A stretch of DNA of 64,000 nt from contig JACGWO010000011.1 of assembly GCA_034509735.1 (NCBI GenBank), positions 26,644,979 to 26,708,978 of the forward strand. The letters run 5' to 3'. The stretch comes from Sesamum alatum. Lineage: Eukaryota > Streptophyta > Magnoliopsida > Lamiales > Pedaliaceae. Each line of letters begins with the position of its first letter. Position 1 is the first letter of the stretch. The translations under genes were made by a program, and so were the position numbers. The notes beneath the pieces were generated by a model, which worked only from the letters and a program-made list of their open reading frames with translations, was not told the DNA's origin and made no database searches. Positions 32,536 through 43,341 of this stretch are shown here, piece after piece.

Positions 32536-33917
32536 ATTATGTTGAGACAACAATGGAATTATGGCTCGAATTGGAAGCAAGATTTGGTGTTAGCAATGGG
32601 CCCCTAGTATATCAACTTCAAAGGAATATTGCCTCAGCCACGCAAGGTAATCTGTCGGTTTCAGCCCATTTCAGTAGAATTAAAAAGTTGTGGGATAAAT
32701 TGGGTTGTTTGGTAGCCACACCATCTTGCAGCTGTGGGGCTGCAAGAGGAATCTCGGATCTCCAACAAAGAGATCATCTCATGCAGTTTCTGATGAGCCT
32801 TGACGACTCTTTCGATGCCATTAGAAGCCAAATACTGATGATGGAACCTCTCCCAAATGTAACCAAAGCCTATGCTATAGTCTTAAGAGCTAAAATACAG
32901 AGAGAAGTGAGCTCTACATATGCAACAGGCGCTCACAACATGGCTATGCAAGTAAGAAATCTACCTAGAACATATGGACAGAGTCAATGGAAGAAGGGGC
33001 CTTCACAAGAGAAGAGGGGCCAGTTTTGCACGCACTGTCGCAAGACTGGACACTTAAAGGAACAGTGTTTTGAGATCCTCGCATATCCTGACTGGTATAA
33101 ATCTTTGCAAGATCAAAGAAAGAAGGGATCCTCGTCAGTAAGCAGGGCTATGAGCATTACTCACAGTGAAAGCACAAAGCAGGAGTCTGTACAAAACATC
33201 ATGGACAGTGAGGCTGTATCTGACTTTGTAAGGATACAGCTGAGAAGACTCCTTGAGGAGACGGATGCAGGGTCATCTATGGGAGATGACAGCTTTGCAG
33301 AGTTTGATGATTTCGTAGGTAATGTTCTGACTCAGTCTGGTATTAATCCTACTAAACACTGGATTATTGATAATGGTGCTACCTCCCATATGTGTAATGA
33401 CCTCTCTATGTTTCACTGCACTAAGAAAAGCAATCCTAAAACATATGTTCATTTGGCCGATGGTTCAAAACAATGTGTTGAGATTATGGGAGAAGTGTTG
33501 TTACCTAATAGCCTGAAGCTTAATAATGTGTTGTATGTCCCTTCCTTCAAATTCAACCTATTATCTGTCAGCAAAATTTGTGAAAACACTGACATACGAT
33601 TCAAGTTCTTGCCTCTTTGTTGTTTTTTGCAGGACCACATGATTAATCAAATTGTGGCTGTAGGAAAGCTTTTAGGGAAACTTTATGTGATAGATAATAC
33701 ATCATTTGATGACAGCACTGTTAAATGTTTCTTAGGACACTCCTGTGAATTAGGTTTGGCTATTAGTGATACTGATATTAATCTGTGGCACAAAGGACTT
33801 GGCCACAGTTCTGCTGCTGTGTTGAATCACTTGAGCTTTTTGAAAGATAATGAAACGCATTTAGACCTGTATGAAATTTGCCCTTTGGCAAAACGGCACA
33901 GACTCGCTTTCCTTTGA
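32536..33917 (+). pseudogene. Copia-3 right arm: gag and protease
   Basis: The frame enters gag at about 32546 with YVETTMELWLELEARFG, lacking the normal start, and runs to a zinc knuckle, CTHCRKTGHLKEQC, and a protease with WIIDNGATSHMC. The catalytic motif is DNGA instead of DSGA or DTGA, a likely inactivating change. It continues through LYVPSFKFNLLSVSKIC to the GAG-preintegrase stretch LWHKGLGHSSAAVLNHL. The frame is open for more than 450 codons. It belongs to the same lineage as Copia-4 and Copia-5, which share ELWLELExRxG. Confidence 0.9.
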
Positions 33918-34669
33918 GTAAATCTGTTTCTGATGACATTTTTGATATTGTGCATATTGATGTATGGGGTCCCTATAACCAACACTCACTGTCACATTGC
34001 ACCTATATGCTCACCTTGGTAGATGATTACAGTAGGAGCTCATGGACGTATTTGATGAAGTATAAAACTCAGACATTGATTATCTTGAAAGGCTTTCATC
34101 AAATCATATTGACACAATTTGGGAAACGTATCAAAATTTTCAGAAGTGATAACGGAACAGAATTCATTAGTCATGAATGTCAAGACTTTATGCAAAAGGA
34201 ATGTATTATTCATCAAAAAAGTTGTATATATACACCACAACAAAACGGTGTGGTACAATGGAAACATAAACACTTACTTGAAATAGCACGTGCCTTAATG
34301 TTTCAATCTAATGTACCTAGTATGTTCTAGTCTGAATCCCTTCTAACTGCCACATATATAGTAAATAGACTGCCATCTCAGGTGTTAGGTTGGAAAACCC
34401 CGTATGAACTTCTTCATAAGAACCCCCCTAACTATGAACACATGAAGGTGTTTGGTACTCTTTGCTTTGCGACAAATACGCAGCCTCAAAAGAGGAAGTT
34501 TGATGCTAGGGCTTCCAAAGGAATCTTTGTAGGCTATGTTGTAGGCCAAAAGGGCTACAGAATATTTGACTTGAACACTCGTAAGATTTTACATCTAGGG
34601 ATGTTGTGTTCCATGAAGGGGTTTTTCCCTATGCTAGAAGACAACTTGATCAAGTCACTTGCCCCATAA
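33878..34669 (+). pseudogene. Copia-3 integrase relic
   Basis: A frame shift near 33900 leads into DIFDIVHIDVWGPYNQHS, VDDYSRSSWTYLMKYK, FRSDNGTEFISHEC and TPQQNGVVQWKHKHLLE. In relatives the last is VERKHQH, so the conserved basic residue is lost. A stop at 34328 interrupts it. The domain ends with FGTLCFATNTQPQKRK and ASKGIFVGYVVGQKGYRIFDLNTR. Confidence 0.88.
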
Positions 34670-36131
34670 ACATACCCTCGGAAGAAGAAGAACCTGAAAC
34701 CCTACCGCATAGTGAAACTGTTAATGAGCCCACTATGGCTAATAGTCACCCTTTTGAGCAACACACTGAGCCTCCCCGTAGGTCCATCCGCACTGTTACT
34801 AAGCCAGCTTGGATGAGTGATTTTTACTGTAATCAAACTGAAACTGGACATACTATATTATCCGCTGCTTTTTCTCTAGCACATGCTTGTTTTTTGGCAG
34901 CTTTGACTAACATACAGGAACACGAAATTATGCACAAGCATCTAGACATGAAGAATGGAGGTCAGCAATGCAATCAGAAGTGGATGCTTTGGATAAAAAT
35001 AATACGTGGGATCTCACTCCTCTCCCGGAAGGAAAGAAGGCAACCGGGAGTAGATGGATTTACAAACTCAAACTCAACAATGATGGATCAGTCAACAAGC
35101 ACAAGGCTCGCTTGGTGGCGAAGGGGTACACTCAAGTAGAAGGAATTGATTACGTTGAAAGCTTTTAACCAGTGGCAAAAATAGTTACCGTACGAGTACT
35201 CCTTGCTGTAGCAGCCACATTGAACTGGCACCTGCATCACATTAACGTAAACAATGCCTTTTTGCACGGGTATCTGGATGAAGGGTTGTACATGGTTCCA
35301 CCCGAAGGGTATCTTGTGCCGAAAGGACATGTCTGCAAGCTTAAGAGGTCCCTATATGGTCTGAAACAAGCTTCAAGACAGTGGAACTCTGAATTTACCG
35401 CGAAAATTGAAGGACTGGGTTTCAAACAGTCCCGCCATGACTATTGCCTGTTTACCAAGACTACTCCAACAGGTTTGCTTGTACTCCTTGTTTACGTAGA
35501 TGATATACTACTGGCTGGGAATTCGGAAGAAGAAATACAAGGAGTGAAGGATTACTTGGATGGACTATACTCCATTAAAGACCTTAGAGAGGTCAAGTAC
35601 TTTCTTGGGCTGGAAGTCGCTAGAAGCACAGAAGGAATAGCAGTTACATAGACTAAGTTGTCAAGGATTTGATAGCAGATGCAAATGTCACTCAAGCCAA
35701 GGCTACCACCACTCCATTGCCCACTAGGACTAAATTTAGCACTGAGGCAGGTAACCTTCTTAACCATCCAGAAATGTATAGAAGACTAATGGGACGTATT
35801 CTCTATTTAGGTTTTACGCGGCCAGACATATGCCACGCAGCTCAGCAGCTCAGTCATTTTATGCAAAGCCCGTGCCAGCAACACTGGGATGCAGCATTAC
35901 ACCTCTTACGATATCTCAAAGGCACAGTAGACCGTGGCTTATTCTTCAGTGCGCAGAGCAGCAAACAACTAATAGCTTATTGCGACGCAGACTGGGCTTC
36001 TTGTGTGGATACTAGAAGATCGCTCAACTGGCAGATTTGTTTACAAAAATGCTTACGGGACCAGTCTTCTCAAATTTGATCCGCAAGTTGGGCTTGCTGA
36101 ACTTGGCACCAATTCCAACTTGAGGAGGGGG
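34670..36131 (+). pseudogene. Copia-3 RT relic, RNase H largely deleted
   Basis: RT starts near 34968 ([20 protein letters not shown]), with a stop at 35166, NAFLHGYLDEGLYMVPP, SLYGLKQASRQWN, an intact YVDD at 35493-35504, a stop at 35649 and TRPDICHAAQQLSHFM. RNase H begins with YCDADWASCVDTRRSL at 35980 and then jumps at about 36025 to LADLFTKMLTGPVFSN-type sequence, losing more than 100 residues including the later catalytic positions. The purine tract GAGGAGGGGG precedes the LTR at 36132. Confidence 0.88.
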
Positions 36132-36414
36132 TGTCCGCTTGGCCTTTATGATTGATCACTATTGCTGAATACGACTTATGTGAACAGTGTGAGTGAAGTG
36201 CGGTTTATTAAGTAAAATACGTTTTTGTTTAGCTTAGCAGTTAATTAGTTGGGAGTAGCAGTTTGTTTGTTAAGAGGGAAGTTAGTCTTCAGTTAGGGAA
36301 AGTAAGCTCTATAAATAGGGCTTAGTCTTCTTATGTAAAACACGAACAAGACTTTCCTTTTTTTTTAATTTGAATTCTAGAACATCAAGTTGCTTCCATG
36401 GCTGATTTAGCTCT
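36132..36414 (+). repeat. Copia-3 right LTR
   Basis: Starts TGTCCGCTTGGCC directly after the purine tract and contains TATAAATAGGGCT near 36310. It pairs with 31642-31922 in inverted orientation. Similarity ends near GCTCT at 36414. Confidence 0.9.
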
Positions 36415-36440
36415 ATCTAAAAGGTGTCCAAAAATCAATC

Positions 36441-36629
36441 ATGACAGATCAAATACGTAAAACACTACGTGAGTATAAGAGATATCACCCCACATGCACT
36501 CAAAAAGACCTGCAACCAATTACGGGAAAGGAAGCACTCATAACGCCAACAACTCTTCACAATTTTTTATTGCAGTATGAGAATACAACACCGAAGCTTT
36601 TGGATGTAGTAAGGAAAGTTAGAGATTAA
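36441..36629 (+). pseudogene. pogo-type transposase relic (HTH start joined to C-terminal end)
   Basis: A 62-codon frame begins MTDQIRKTLREYKRYHP and TCTQKDLQ, like the first helix-turn-helix of pogo/CENP-B type transposases. It ends LLQYENTTPKLLDVVRKVRD, like their C-terminal tail in plants. The whole catalytic DDD/DDE core is missing, so the frame looks like the two ends of the gene joined by an internal deletion. Any product could at most bind DNA. Family placement is by motif recall. Confidence 0.5.
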
Positions 36630-36891
36630 TACAACTAGATTTAAATTTTAAGAAGAAGCTAACAATAATATAATCATATTTTATTAAATTGTCCTAGTTA
36701 TATTTGTAATTTTATAGAATTATTCATTTATAATATTGAAGGGATCATAAATTTGTATAAGGATCTTTCAAAAAAAATTATTATCTTATTAATTTATTGA
36801 AATTATTAATTCAAACCTTAGGCCCAATTAGTCGAGATCAAGAAAAAATATTATTTTAAAAAAGTTATTAATTTATAGAGGTCTTTTACTG

Positions 36892-38316
36892 TACATTCAC
36901 TTTTAGTTCCTCTCTATGTATTTTCCTAATAAAAAATGAAGCTTATTTTTATACGTCCTTTTTTACGTACATTTTTTTTTAAACATAAATTTTTCACCTT
37001 TAAAAATAGATAAACAAGCTCTAAATTCCGACTTGATGAAAACTATAAAGTCTAAAAGAGGAAAGTAAAAGTAATAAATCCAAAAAAGATAAACGTTTGC
37101 ATCATATCTGGAATAGTTGAAGTACCACTTTGTTGCCTTCCTCTGTTACAATTTTTAAAATTTAAAAAAAAAAATCTCCTATAAATTGTCGAACCCCTCT
37201 ATCATTAATATTTCAAATGAAAAATGTATGGTTTGGGAAAAAAAAAATCATGTTTAATTTGGATGGAAATATTTGAATTTGAGGGAATAATTTTTTTAAA
37301 AAAAAAAAAAAGATTTTATAATCCATCAACAAGATATATAATTCAATTGAAAGTTGACACGCTTGAAATCCTTTCTAATATAGAATATGGTCAGAAGTTG
37401 GATTAGACAATGTATTTTCGATCTAAGCAATCCAGAATCAGGTCTGAATATCAAAAAAAAAAAAAAAAAAAACTCCTCTAATTAAACTTATGTTAATTTG
37501 CAAGACAGAACACATGAGAATAACATTGAAAATACCCCAGATATAATTTTACGATGCTTAAGTCTATAAAATCATATAAGAAGGTGAGCTCGTAAGAATA
37601 GCGATGATAACAAAATTTGTACCTAAAATGTGGAGGACGTGTATATATTGTATTGGAGCATTGTACAATTACACATGGACCATTGTTACAGTTTTGATCG
37701 TAAATATGGTTATTATGAATCCGTATATATTCGGATTCAAGTCAATTTAGGGGACGGGTCAGTACTACCCAAATACTTTAGACGCGGACCCAAGGCCATT
37801 TCAATATAATTGGGGGTACTTATGTCATTTTAGGATACCCAACTGTGATCTCCACATCAAAAAAAAATCCAAATAAATCAAAAAAAATTGTTATTAGAAA
37901 ATTGAAAAATTCCCAATTTTAAATACATCAATCCAAATACAGTCTTAGTTAAATTTCTGTTTTACCTTTAAAGTGATACCATAGTGCAAACATTGAAACT
38001 AATGAATTTTAATCACATTTTTTTACACTTTTACCCTTCATCTGATGGTACTGATCTGTGTTTCATATTGATGACAGGCGCTATATTTGTACGACTTATA
38101 AACCTTAGACCCCTCTCTTTAGCGAAAGGGAGGTTGAAAAAATTAGATTGAATAACACTCACGTCCACGAGCATCAACCACATCGAACGTCTCATCAGAC
38201 TTATAATATTTCATTACGTCTGCTTAAAAATTTCACTTAACACTTAACTGACGAATAGTTATAAAATATATTTAGAGACAACAAATTGTAACAAGCGCAA
38301 CTAAAAATTAAAGGGT
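36892..38316. other. AT-rich spacer, no gene seen
   Basis: Long A or T runs occur near 37290-37310 and 37452-37472. No supported gene was found. Confidence 0.5.
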
Positions 38317-38674
38317 AAATTATATTTTGCCTTTCGAGATATGCTCATTGTTGCGTTTTGCCATCTAAATTTTTTGTGTCAACTTATTATTGTAACTTTG
38401 CAAAATTTGCACTTTATCATATATGATCGTTTTCTGATCGATTTTTCTGCCAAAAAAACATCACATGCAATGCACATGTGATATTTAACGGCAATGTAGT
38501 GATGTTTTCCTGCATATGCACTGCTTGTAATGTTTTTGATAAAAAAATCGACCTAAAAATAGTTATATATGACAAAATGCATTTCATAAAATTGATTTAG
38601 TAAATCGGCACAAAAACAAATTGAATGGAAATTATAAAAATAGGCATAATTTCAAATGACAAAATATAATTTAT
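38317..38674. mobile_element. Inverted-repeat MITE
   Basis: The left arm begins GGGTAAATTATATTTTGCC and includes TTGCGTTTTGCCATCTAAAT. The right arm, reversed, reads TAAATTATATTTTGTCATTT and continues in parallel for about 120 bases. A central GCACATGTG-like palindrome lies near 38475. Target duplication not fixed. Confidence 0.55.
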
Positions 38675-38937
38675 TCAAAATTAATTGTGAGGAACTAATT
38701 AAGAGATTTGACCTAGAGAAGACATTATTACAACGGTAGGAAACAAAATAAAACTTAATAAACAATAATGTAGTCCTAAAACTTTTGTCTTTTCTTTTCA
38801 ATCAATCGAAAGATTAGAGGCAAGAGGCAAATATTTAACCCAATGTTTTAAAACTTGAAAAGTTAGATCGAACTAAAAAATTGAATGGGTCAAGGGTCAT
38901 TGGTTCGACCTTTGGATGAACTGTGGTCAAACTAGTG

Positions 38938-39453
38938 TGATCCAGGTAGAAACTATCTCCCTGGAGGTCCAGGGTGGAGGTCCAAGGTAGCGATCTCCTG
39001 GATGTTCGAGGTGGAGGTCCAGGGTAGCGATCTCCCGTGTACACCCAGATGTGATATGGTCCCTGAGAAGAGAGAGGCACGTTAGGCTAGCCGGGATAGT
39101 CCCCGGCGAAGACCCTCCGATGTTTAAGTCAGCCCAAGATTGAGATGATAAAAATGCGATCTAGATAGAATGATAGGTCGAATACTATCCAAAATGTCTT
39201 ACCATTAATGCGGTGGAACATGAGTATTTATAGAACCAAGTGCGTGTACTTGCCTGGTCCACGTGGCGTCATCTCAAGCCTTCAGTTGTCAGGAGACCAA
39301 CGGTCTAGATCTCGGGTCCTCTTGTTCGGGTTTCGGGTCGCGTACCCGCGACCCGACTGTAATGTACGCGGGTCATCAGGCCCATATGCAATTTTAACCT
39401 CTTTTTGAGGGTATTTATGTATTTTCAGCATATATGGGGTACTACCCCTATCA
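38938..39453 (-). repeat. Gypsy 3' LTR (left copy)
   Basis: 516 bases reading TGATAGGGGTAG to CTGGATCA on the minus strand. It lacks the 17-base stretch present in the right copy near 43757. Inner direct repeats of GGTGGAGGTCCA lie near 38970 and 39011. Confidence 0.93.
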
Positions 39454-39640
39454 TTAGTCCCCCACTTCTTCTAGTGCAAGTTATTGCACTGGAAGAAGTT
39501 GAACAGACATCATGTGATCAATCGCGTCTTCGTGCTATTATGATGATCTTCCCATTTCTGATAACTTGAGAAGTCATTTGCCCATTTTGCTAAAACCTTC
39601 TACCTTGACCTCTCATGGCGGAGTTTAACTTGAAGAAATC
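39454..39640 (-). promoter_or_regulatory. Gypsy polypurine tract and short 3' spacer
   Basis: On the minus strand AAGTGGGGGACTAA directly precedes the TG of the 3' LTR. The rest is a short unique stretch before the tandem repeats. Confidence 0.7.
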
Positions 39641-41545
39641 TTTCTGAGATAATAACGCGACCTCATGGGAGATACGCGACCTTTTTGAAGATAAATCTCT
39701 TTTCAAACAATAACGCGACCTCGCGGGAGGTACGCGACCTTGAAGATAATTTCTTTTTTTTTTTTTTTTAGATAATAACGCGACCTCGCGGGAGGTACGC
39801 GACCTTGAACATAAACTTTTTCAGATAATAACGCGACCTTGCGGGAGGTACGCGACCTTGAACGTAAATATTTCGGATAATAACGCGACCTCGGGGGAGG
39901 TACGCGACCTTGAACATAAACTTTCAGATAATAACGTGACCTCGCGGGAGGTACGCGACCTTGAACATAAATCTTTTTCGGATAATAACACGACCTCATG
40001 GGAGGTACGCAACCTTGAAGATAAATTTTTCAGATAATAACGCGGTCTCGCGGGAGGTACGCGACCTTAAACAAACTTTTCAAATAATAACGCGCCCTCG
40101 CGGGAGGTACGCGACCTTGAACATAAAATTTTCGAATCGTTTTAAGGTGATCTTTCACAAATCACTTAAAAATCACTTGAGACGATCTTTTTCAGATCGT
40201 TTTGAGATTATCTTTTGAGGTGATCTTTTTCAGATCATTTTGAGGTGATCTTTCACAGATCACCTGAGATGATCTTTTTCAGATCGTTTTGAGATGATCT
40301 TTCACAAATCACTTGAGACGATCTTTTTCAAGTCGTTTTGAGGTGATCTTTCACAGATCACTTGAGACGATCTTTTTCAGGTCGTTTTGAGGTGATCTTT
40401 CACAGATCACTTGAGACGATCTTTTTCAGATCGTTTTGAGATTATCATTTGAGGTGATCCTTTTCAGATCGTTTTGAGGTGATCTTTCACAGACCACTTG
40501 AGATGATCTTTTTCAGACCATCTTCTTTCTGATCGAGCGTCTCAAAACTTAGCACCAAAGTGGTCTTTCACAGACCATCTATTTTATAGTCGCATGTCAC
40601 CCAGAAGCATCTTGAGTCTTGGCACAAAAAGTGGTCTTTTTCAGACCATCTGCCTTCTGATCGCGTGTCTTCCAAAAGCGTCTCAAAACTTAGCACCAAA
40701 GTGGTCTTTCACAGACCGTCTATTTTCTGGTCGCATGTCATCCAAAAGCATCTTGAGGCTTAGCACAAGTGGTCTTTCACATACCATCTAGCTTCCTGAT
40801 CACAAAAAGTTATTTGCCCAGTTTTCCAAAATCTTCTACCTCGACCTCTCATGGCGGGGTTTAACTTGAAAAATCTTTTAGAATTTTCCGCTCTTATCTT
40901 TTTCAGATAATAATGCGACCTCGAGGGAGGCACGCGACATTCTTGAAGATTAATCTTTTTCAGATAATAACGCGACCTCGAGGGAGGTACGCGACCTTTT
41001 GGAGCTATGCGACCTCCTTGAAGATAAATTTTTTTGTTCAAATAATAATGCGACCTCATAGGAGGTACGCGACCTTGTTGCAGCTATGCGACCTCCTTGC
41101 TGATAAATCTTTTTCAGATAATAATGCGACCTCGTGGGAGGTACGCGACCTCGTTGGAGCTATGCGAGCTCCTTGAAGATAAATCTTTTTCCGATAATAA
41201 TGCGACCTCGAAGGTGACACGCGACCTTGAAGATAAATCTTTTTCAGATTTAAGTTATGGGGTCTTTTTCGGACTTAGGATCTTTTTCAGATCGAATCAT
41301 GAGCGATCTTTCTCAGGTCGCATTATGATGATCTTTCTCAGATCATTCTTGTGATGATCTTTCTCAGATCATTGTTGTGGTGGTCTTTTTCATATCATTG
41401 TTATGATGATCTTTTTCAGATCATTGTTGTGGTGATCTTTCCAAATAATTGTTCTGGTGATCTTTCTCAGATCGCATTGTGATGATCTTTTTCAGATCAT
41501 TATTCCGGTGATCTTTTTCAGATCATTGTTGTGGTGACGCGCGAC
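39641..41545 (-). repeat. Tandem hairpin arrays in the Gypsy 3' region
   Basis: Five successive arrays occur: about 39645-40135 (units near 50-63 bases with CGACCTCGCGGGAGGTACGC); 40135-40510 (units near 50-60 bases with GATCTTTCACAGATC); 40510-40800 (near 90 bases with TGGTCTTTCACAGACCA); 40905-41260 (70-85 bases, again the GACCTC type); 41270-41545 (near 37 bases with GATGATCTTTCTCAGATC). Each unit holds a short perfect hairpin, and stems vary in a compensatory way while the loop stays TTTCACA-like. Frames across the array are only repeats. Tandem arrays before the 3' LTR are known in Tat/Ogre-type elements. Confidence 0.85.
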
Positions 41546-41602
41546 CTGCGATCTTGAGTGCAAAAGGGGGCCTTTCACAGGCTACTCGAGATCCGGGATA
41601 TC

Positions 41603-42001
41603 TCATGCATAGAATTTCTTCAAATTGTGAACACTATATGGTCTTGGCAAGTCATTTCCATCCGTGTCTTGCTGTTTGCATGTTCCTTGCTTTTTTGTTT
41701 CAATAACCTTATAGGGTCCTTCCCAACTCGGGTCCCAATTTTCGACATGCTTGGACACCTCGACCTTCTTTAGTGCCAAGTTCCCCGCTTGAAAATGCCT
41801 TGGCTTTACCTTGTGATTATAGCTTCGCATCATCAAGTTTTTGTGATGCAAAATCTTGGCGTAGGCGCGATCTCTTCTCTCTTCGATGGTGGTGGCGTCG
41901 AATGCACGCTTTTCATGATTTTTCTGAGGATCGTATTGTGCGACCTTGGCTGTCACCTCACCAATCTCTGCAGGAATTATCACTTCAATCCCATAAACCA
42001 A
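41603..42001 (-). pseudogene. Gypsy integrase C-terminal fragment
   Basis: MVYGIEVIIPAEIGEVTAK, then EERRDRAYAKILHHKNLMM, YNHKVKPRHFQAGNLALKKV and WDPSWEGPYKVIE to HNLKKFYA form the C-terminal region of a Tat-type integrase, close to the usual LKKYY ending. The zinc-binding and catalytic core are missing. The frame is open for 132 codons. Confidence 0.88.
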
Positions 42002-42348
42002 AAAAAATAGGGACTCACCTTTTGAGGATCGTGGTGTGGTGCGATACGCCTATAATACACTTGGTAGCTCCTCGACCCACGATCCCTTTGCGCCTTTAAT
42101 CCCACTATTGATGTTTCGTATTCCGCTTCATTGTTGGTAGCAGGGAATGCCAATTTTGATGCGACTTCGACCTCGACCCCACCAAGTCCTTGCAACAAAA
42201 TTCCAGCTCCCCCATTACTCGAATTAGATGATCCATCCATATGCAAGAGCCCACCTTCATGCTCATTCTGTTCCTGTTCACTTGCCAGCTCTACAATAAA
42301 GCAAAACTTGAGCTTTAATAGATGTTCTTTCCTAATACTCGATGTCAA
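42002..42348 (-). pseudogene. Gypsy second RNase H (Tat-type) fragment
   Basis: LLHMDGSSNSSNGGAGILL gives the first catalytic Asp and ATNNEAEYETSIVGLKAQRD the Glu of an RNase H of the kind added downstream of the first RNase H in Tat elements. The later Asp motifs are replaced by unrelated sequence that runs into the integrase fragment, so a deletion joins the two domains. The domain would have degraded RNA in the RNA-DNA hybrid. Confidence 0.75.
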
Positions 42349-42399
42349 ATTCCCCTAACTCGATCACTTATTCGATCAAGCGACCTGAAGGTTTGATTT

Positions 42400-43010
42400 T
42401 TTCGGGTTCGCCTCAATGCCCTTTTCGCTCACCATGTATTCCAGAAACTTGTCACCTCGAACACCAAATGTGTATTTAGATGGATTAAGTTTCATGCCGT
42501 AGGTTCTCATCACCTCGAACGCCTTTTTTGAGATGGTCGAGGTGGTCCTTCTCTTTCTTGCTTTTCACCAGCGTGTCATCAACATAGACCTCCAAGGAGT
42601 GGCCAATGAGGTCGTTGAACCTTTGTTCTCTTCTGCCATGAAAATTTGATGGTATACTTGGTACGCATCCATCATGCTGAATAGTATGCATCCAATGGTG
42701 GAGTCTCCCAATAGATAATTTGAGGTAGCGGGTAGGGGTCCTTTGGGCATGCCCTTGCTTCGAGAAACTTTTTCACCTCTTCCTTGATGATTTTATTTCT
42801 TTCAACTCCGAATGTTCTTTTCTTTTGTTTTAACTAGCCTCATCTGCGGATCAATATTAAGCTTGTGAACAATGACCTCCGGCTTTATTCCCTTAAAATC
42901 TGATGGGCTCTATGCGAACATGTCATTATTCTCCCTTTGAAATTCTATCACCAATGTTTCCAGGGTCGAGGTCATGCGCGACCTGATCCTAGTTGTTCTA
43001 CTCAATTCTC
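42400..43010 (-). pseudogene. Gypsy reverse transcriptase relic
   Basis: From the right: DFKGIKPEVIVHKLNIDP, MPKGPLPATSNYLLGDSTIG (a rearranged join), SMMDAYQVYHQIFMAEENK and the catalytic YVDDTLVKSKKEKDHLDHL near 42575-42590, then KLNPSKYTFGVRGDKFLEYM and EANPKKS. Part of the domain between the first block and MMDAYQ is lost, and frames shift at least twice. Confidence 0.8.
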
Positions 43011-43341
43011 CTTGTGTCACCTCGATCATTTTATGATGCTCAAAAGGTCCTCTTTTACTGGTCACCTCATTAGGGTCGTCTTCAATATCCTTTCCTTTTG
43101 AGTAACTGTCGCTTCATGGATTAAAATGCATATGGGGTCGCAGTCCTTCTCTCATATTTGACTATAACATTTCTAGTTGCACTCCTGGTAGCTTCATCGA
43201 TCATCCGTTGTAACTCGTTTCTTGTGATTTGTATGATTTGATCTCCATGTTGTGGGGTAGCTTTGTCACCCTCTCCTAGTGTTTGCTCCTTCTATCTCGA
43301 TCTTAAGTGCTCTTCTCAGGTTTCCCACAGACGGCGCCAAC
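43011..43341 (-). promoter_or_regulatory. Gypsy primer site and leader with gag trace
   Basis: The minus-strand leader begins TTGGCGCCGTCTGTGGGAA directly after the 5' LTR. The remaining 300 bases hold no clear gag frame, although a few words resemble it. Confidence 0.6.

Larger units (their letters stand above)
31642..36414. mobile_element. Copia-3: head-to-head Copia element with LTRs in inverted orientation
   Basis: The left half lies on the minus strand: gag, a short tail of pol, purine tract, LTR. The right half lies on the plus strand: gag, protease, integrase, RT, a trace of RNase H, purine tract, LTR. The halves meet within gag near 32475-32550. The LTRs at 31642-31922 and 36132-36414 are reverse complements, not direct repeats, and neither has a primer site, because both are 3' LTRs. 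Relatives in the window (Copia-4, Copia-5) have the normal plan. Autointegration or template switching during reverse transcription, or later recombination between copies, could produce this; the sequence does not decide. Confidence 0.9.
31275..36891. mobile_element. pogo/Emigrant-like Tc1-mariner element interrupted by Copia-3
   Basis: The left end CAGTAAAACCTCTATAAATT (31275) and the right end, reversed, CAGTAAAAGACCTCTATAAA (ends 36891) form terminal inverted repeats, each flanked by TA (31273-31274 and 36892-36893). CAGTAAAACCTCTATAAA is the known end of plant Emigrant/Lemi1 elements of the pogo branch, which insert at TA. Outside Copia-3 the element has only about 850 bases, with a short transposase relic at 36441-36629, so it was already a deletion derivative when Copia-3 landed. 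Confidence 0.75.

Noticed and set aside
39703..39999. Minus-strand frame of 98 codons rich in RSRYY and GRVPP words, and partners on the plus strand
   Set aside because: It is only the translation of the tandem hairpin array. No start context or family motif, and the same pattern appears in several frames.
39641..41545. CRISPR-like array
   Set aside because: Units are tandem without unique spacers of fixed length, the region lies inside a plant Gypsy element, and no cas gene is present.
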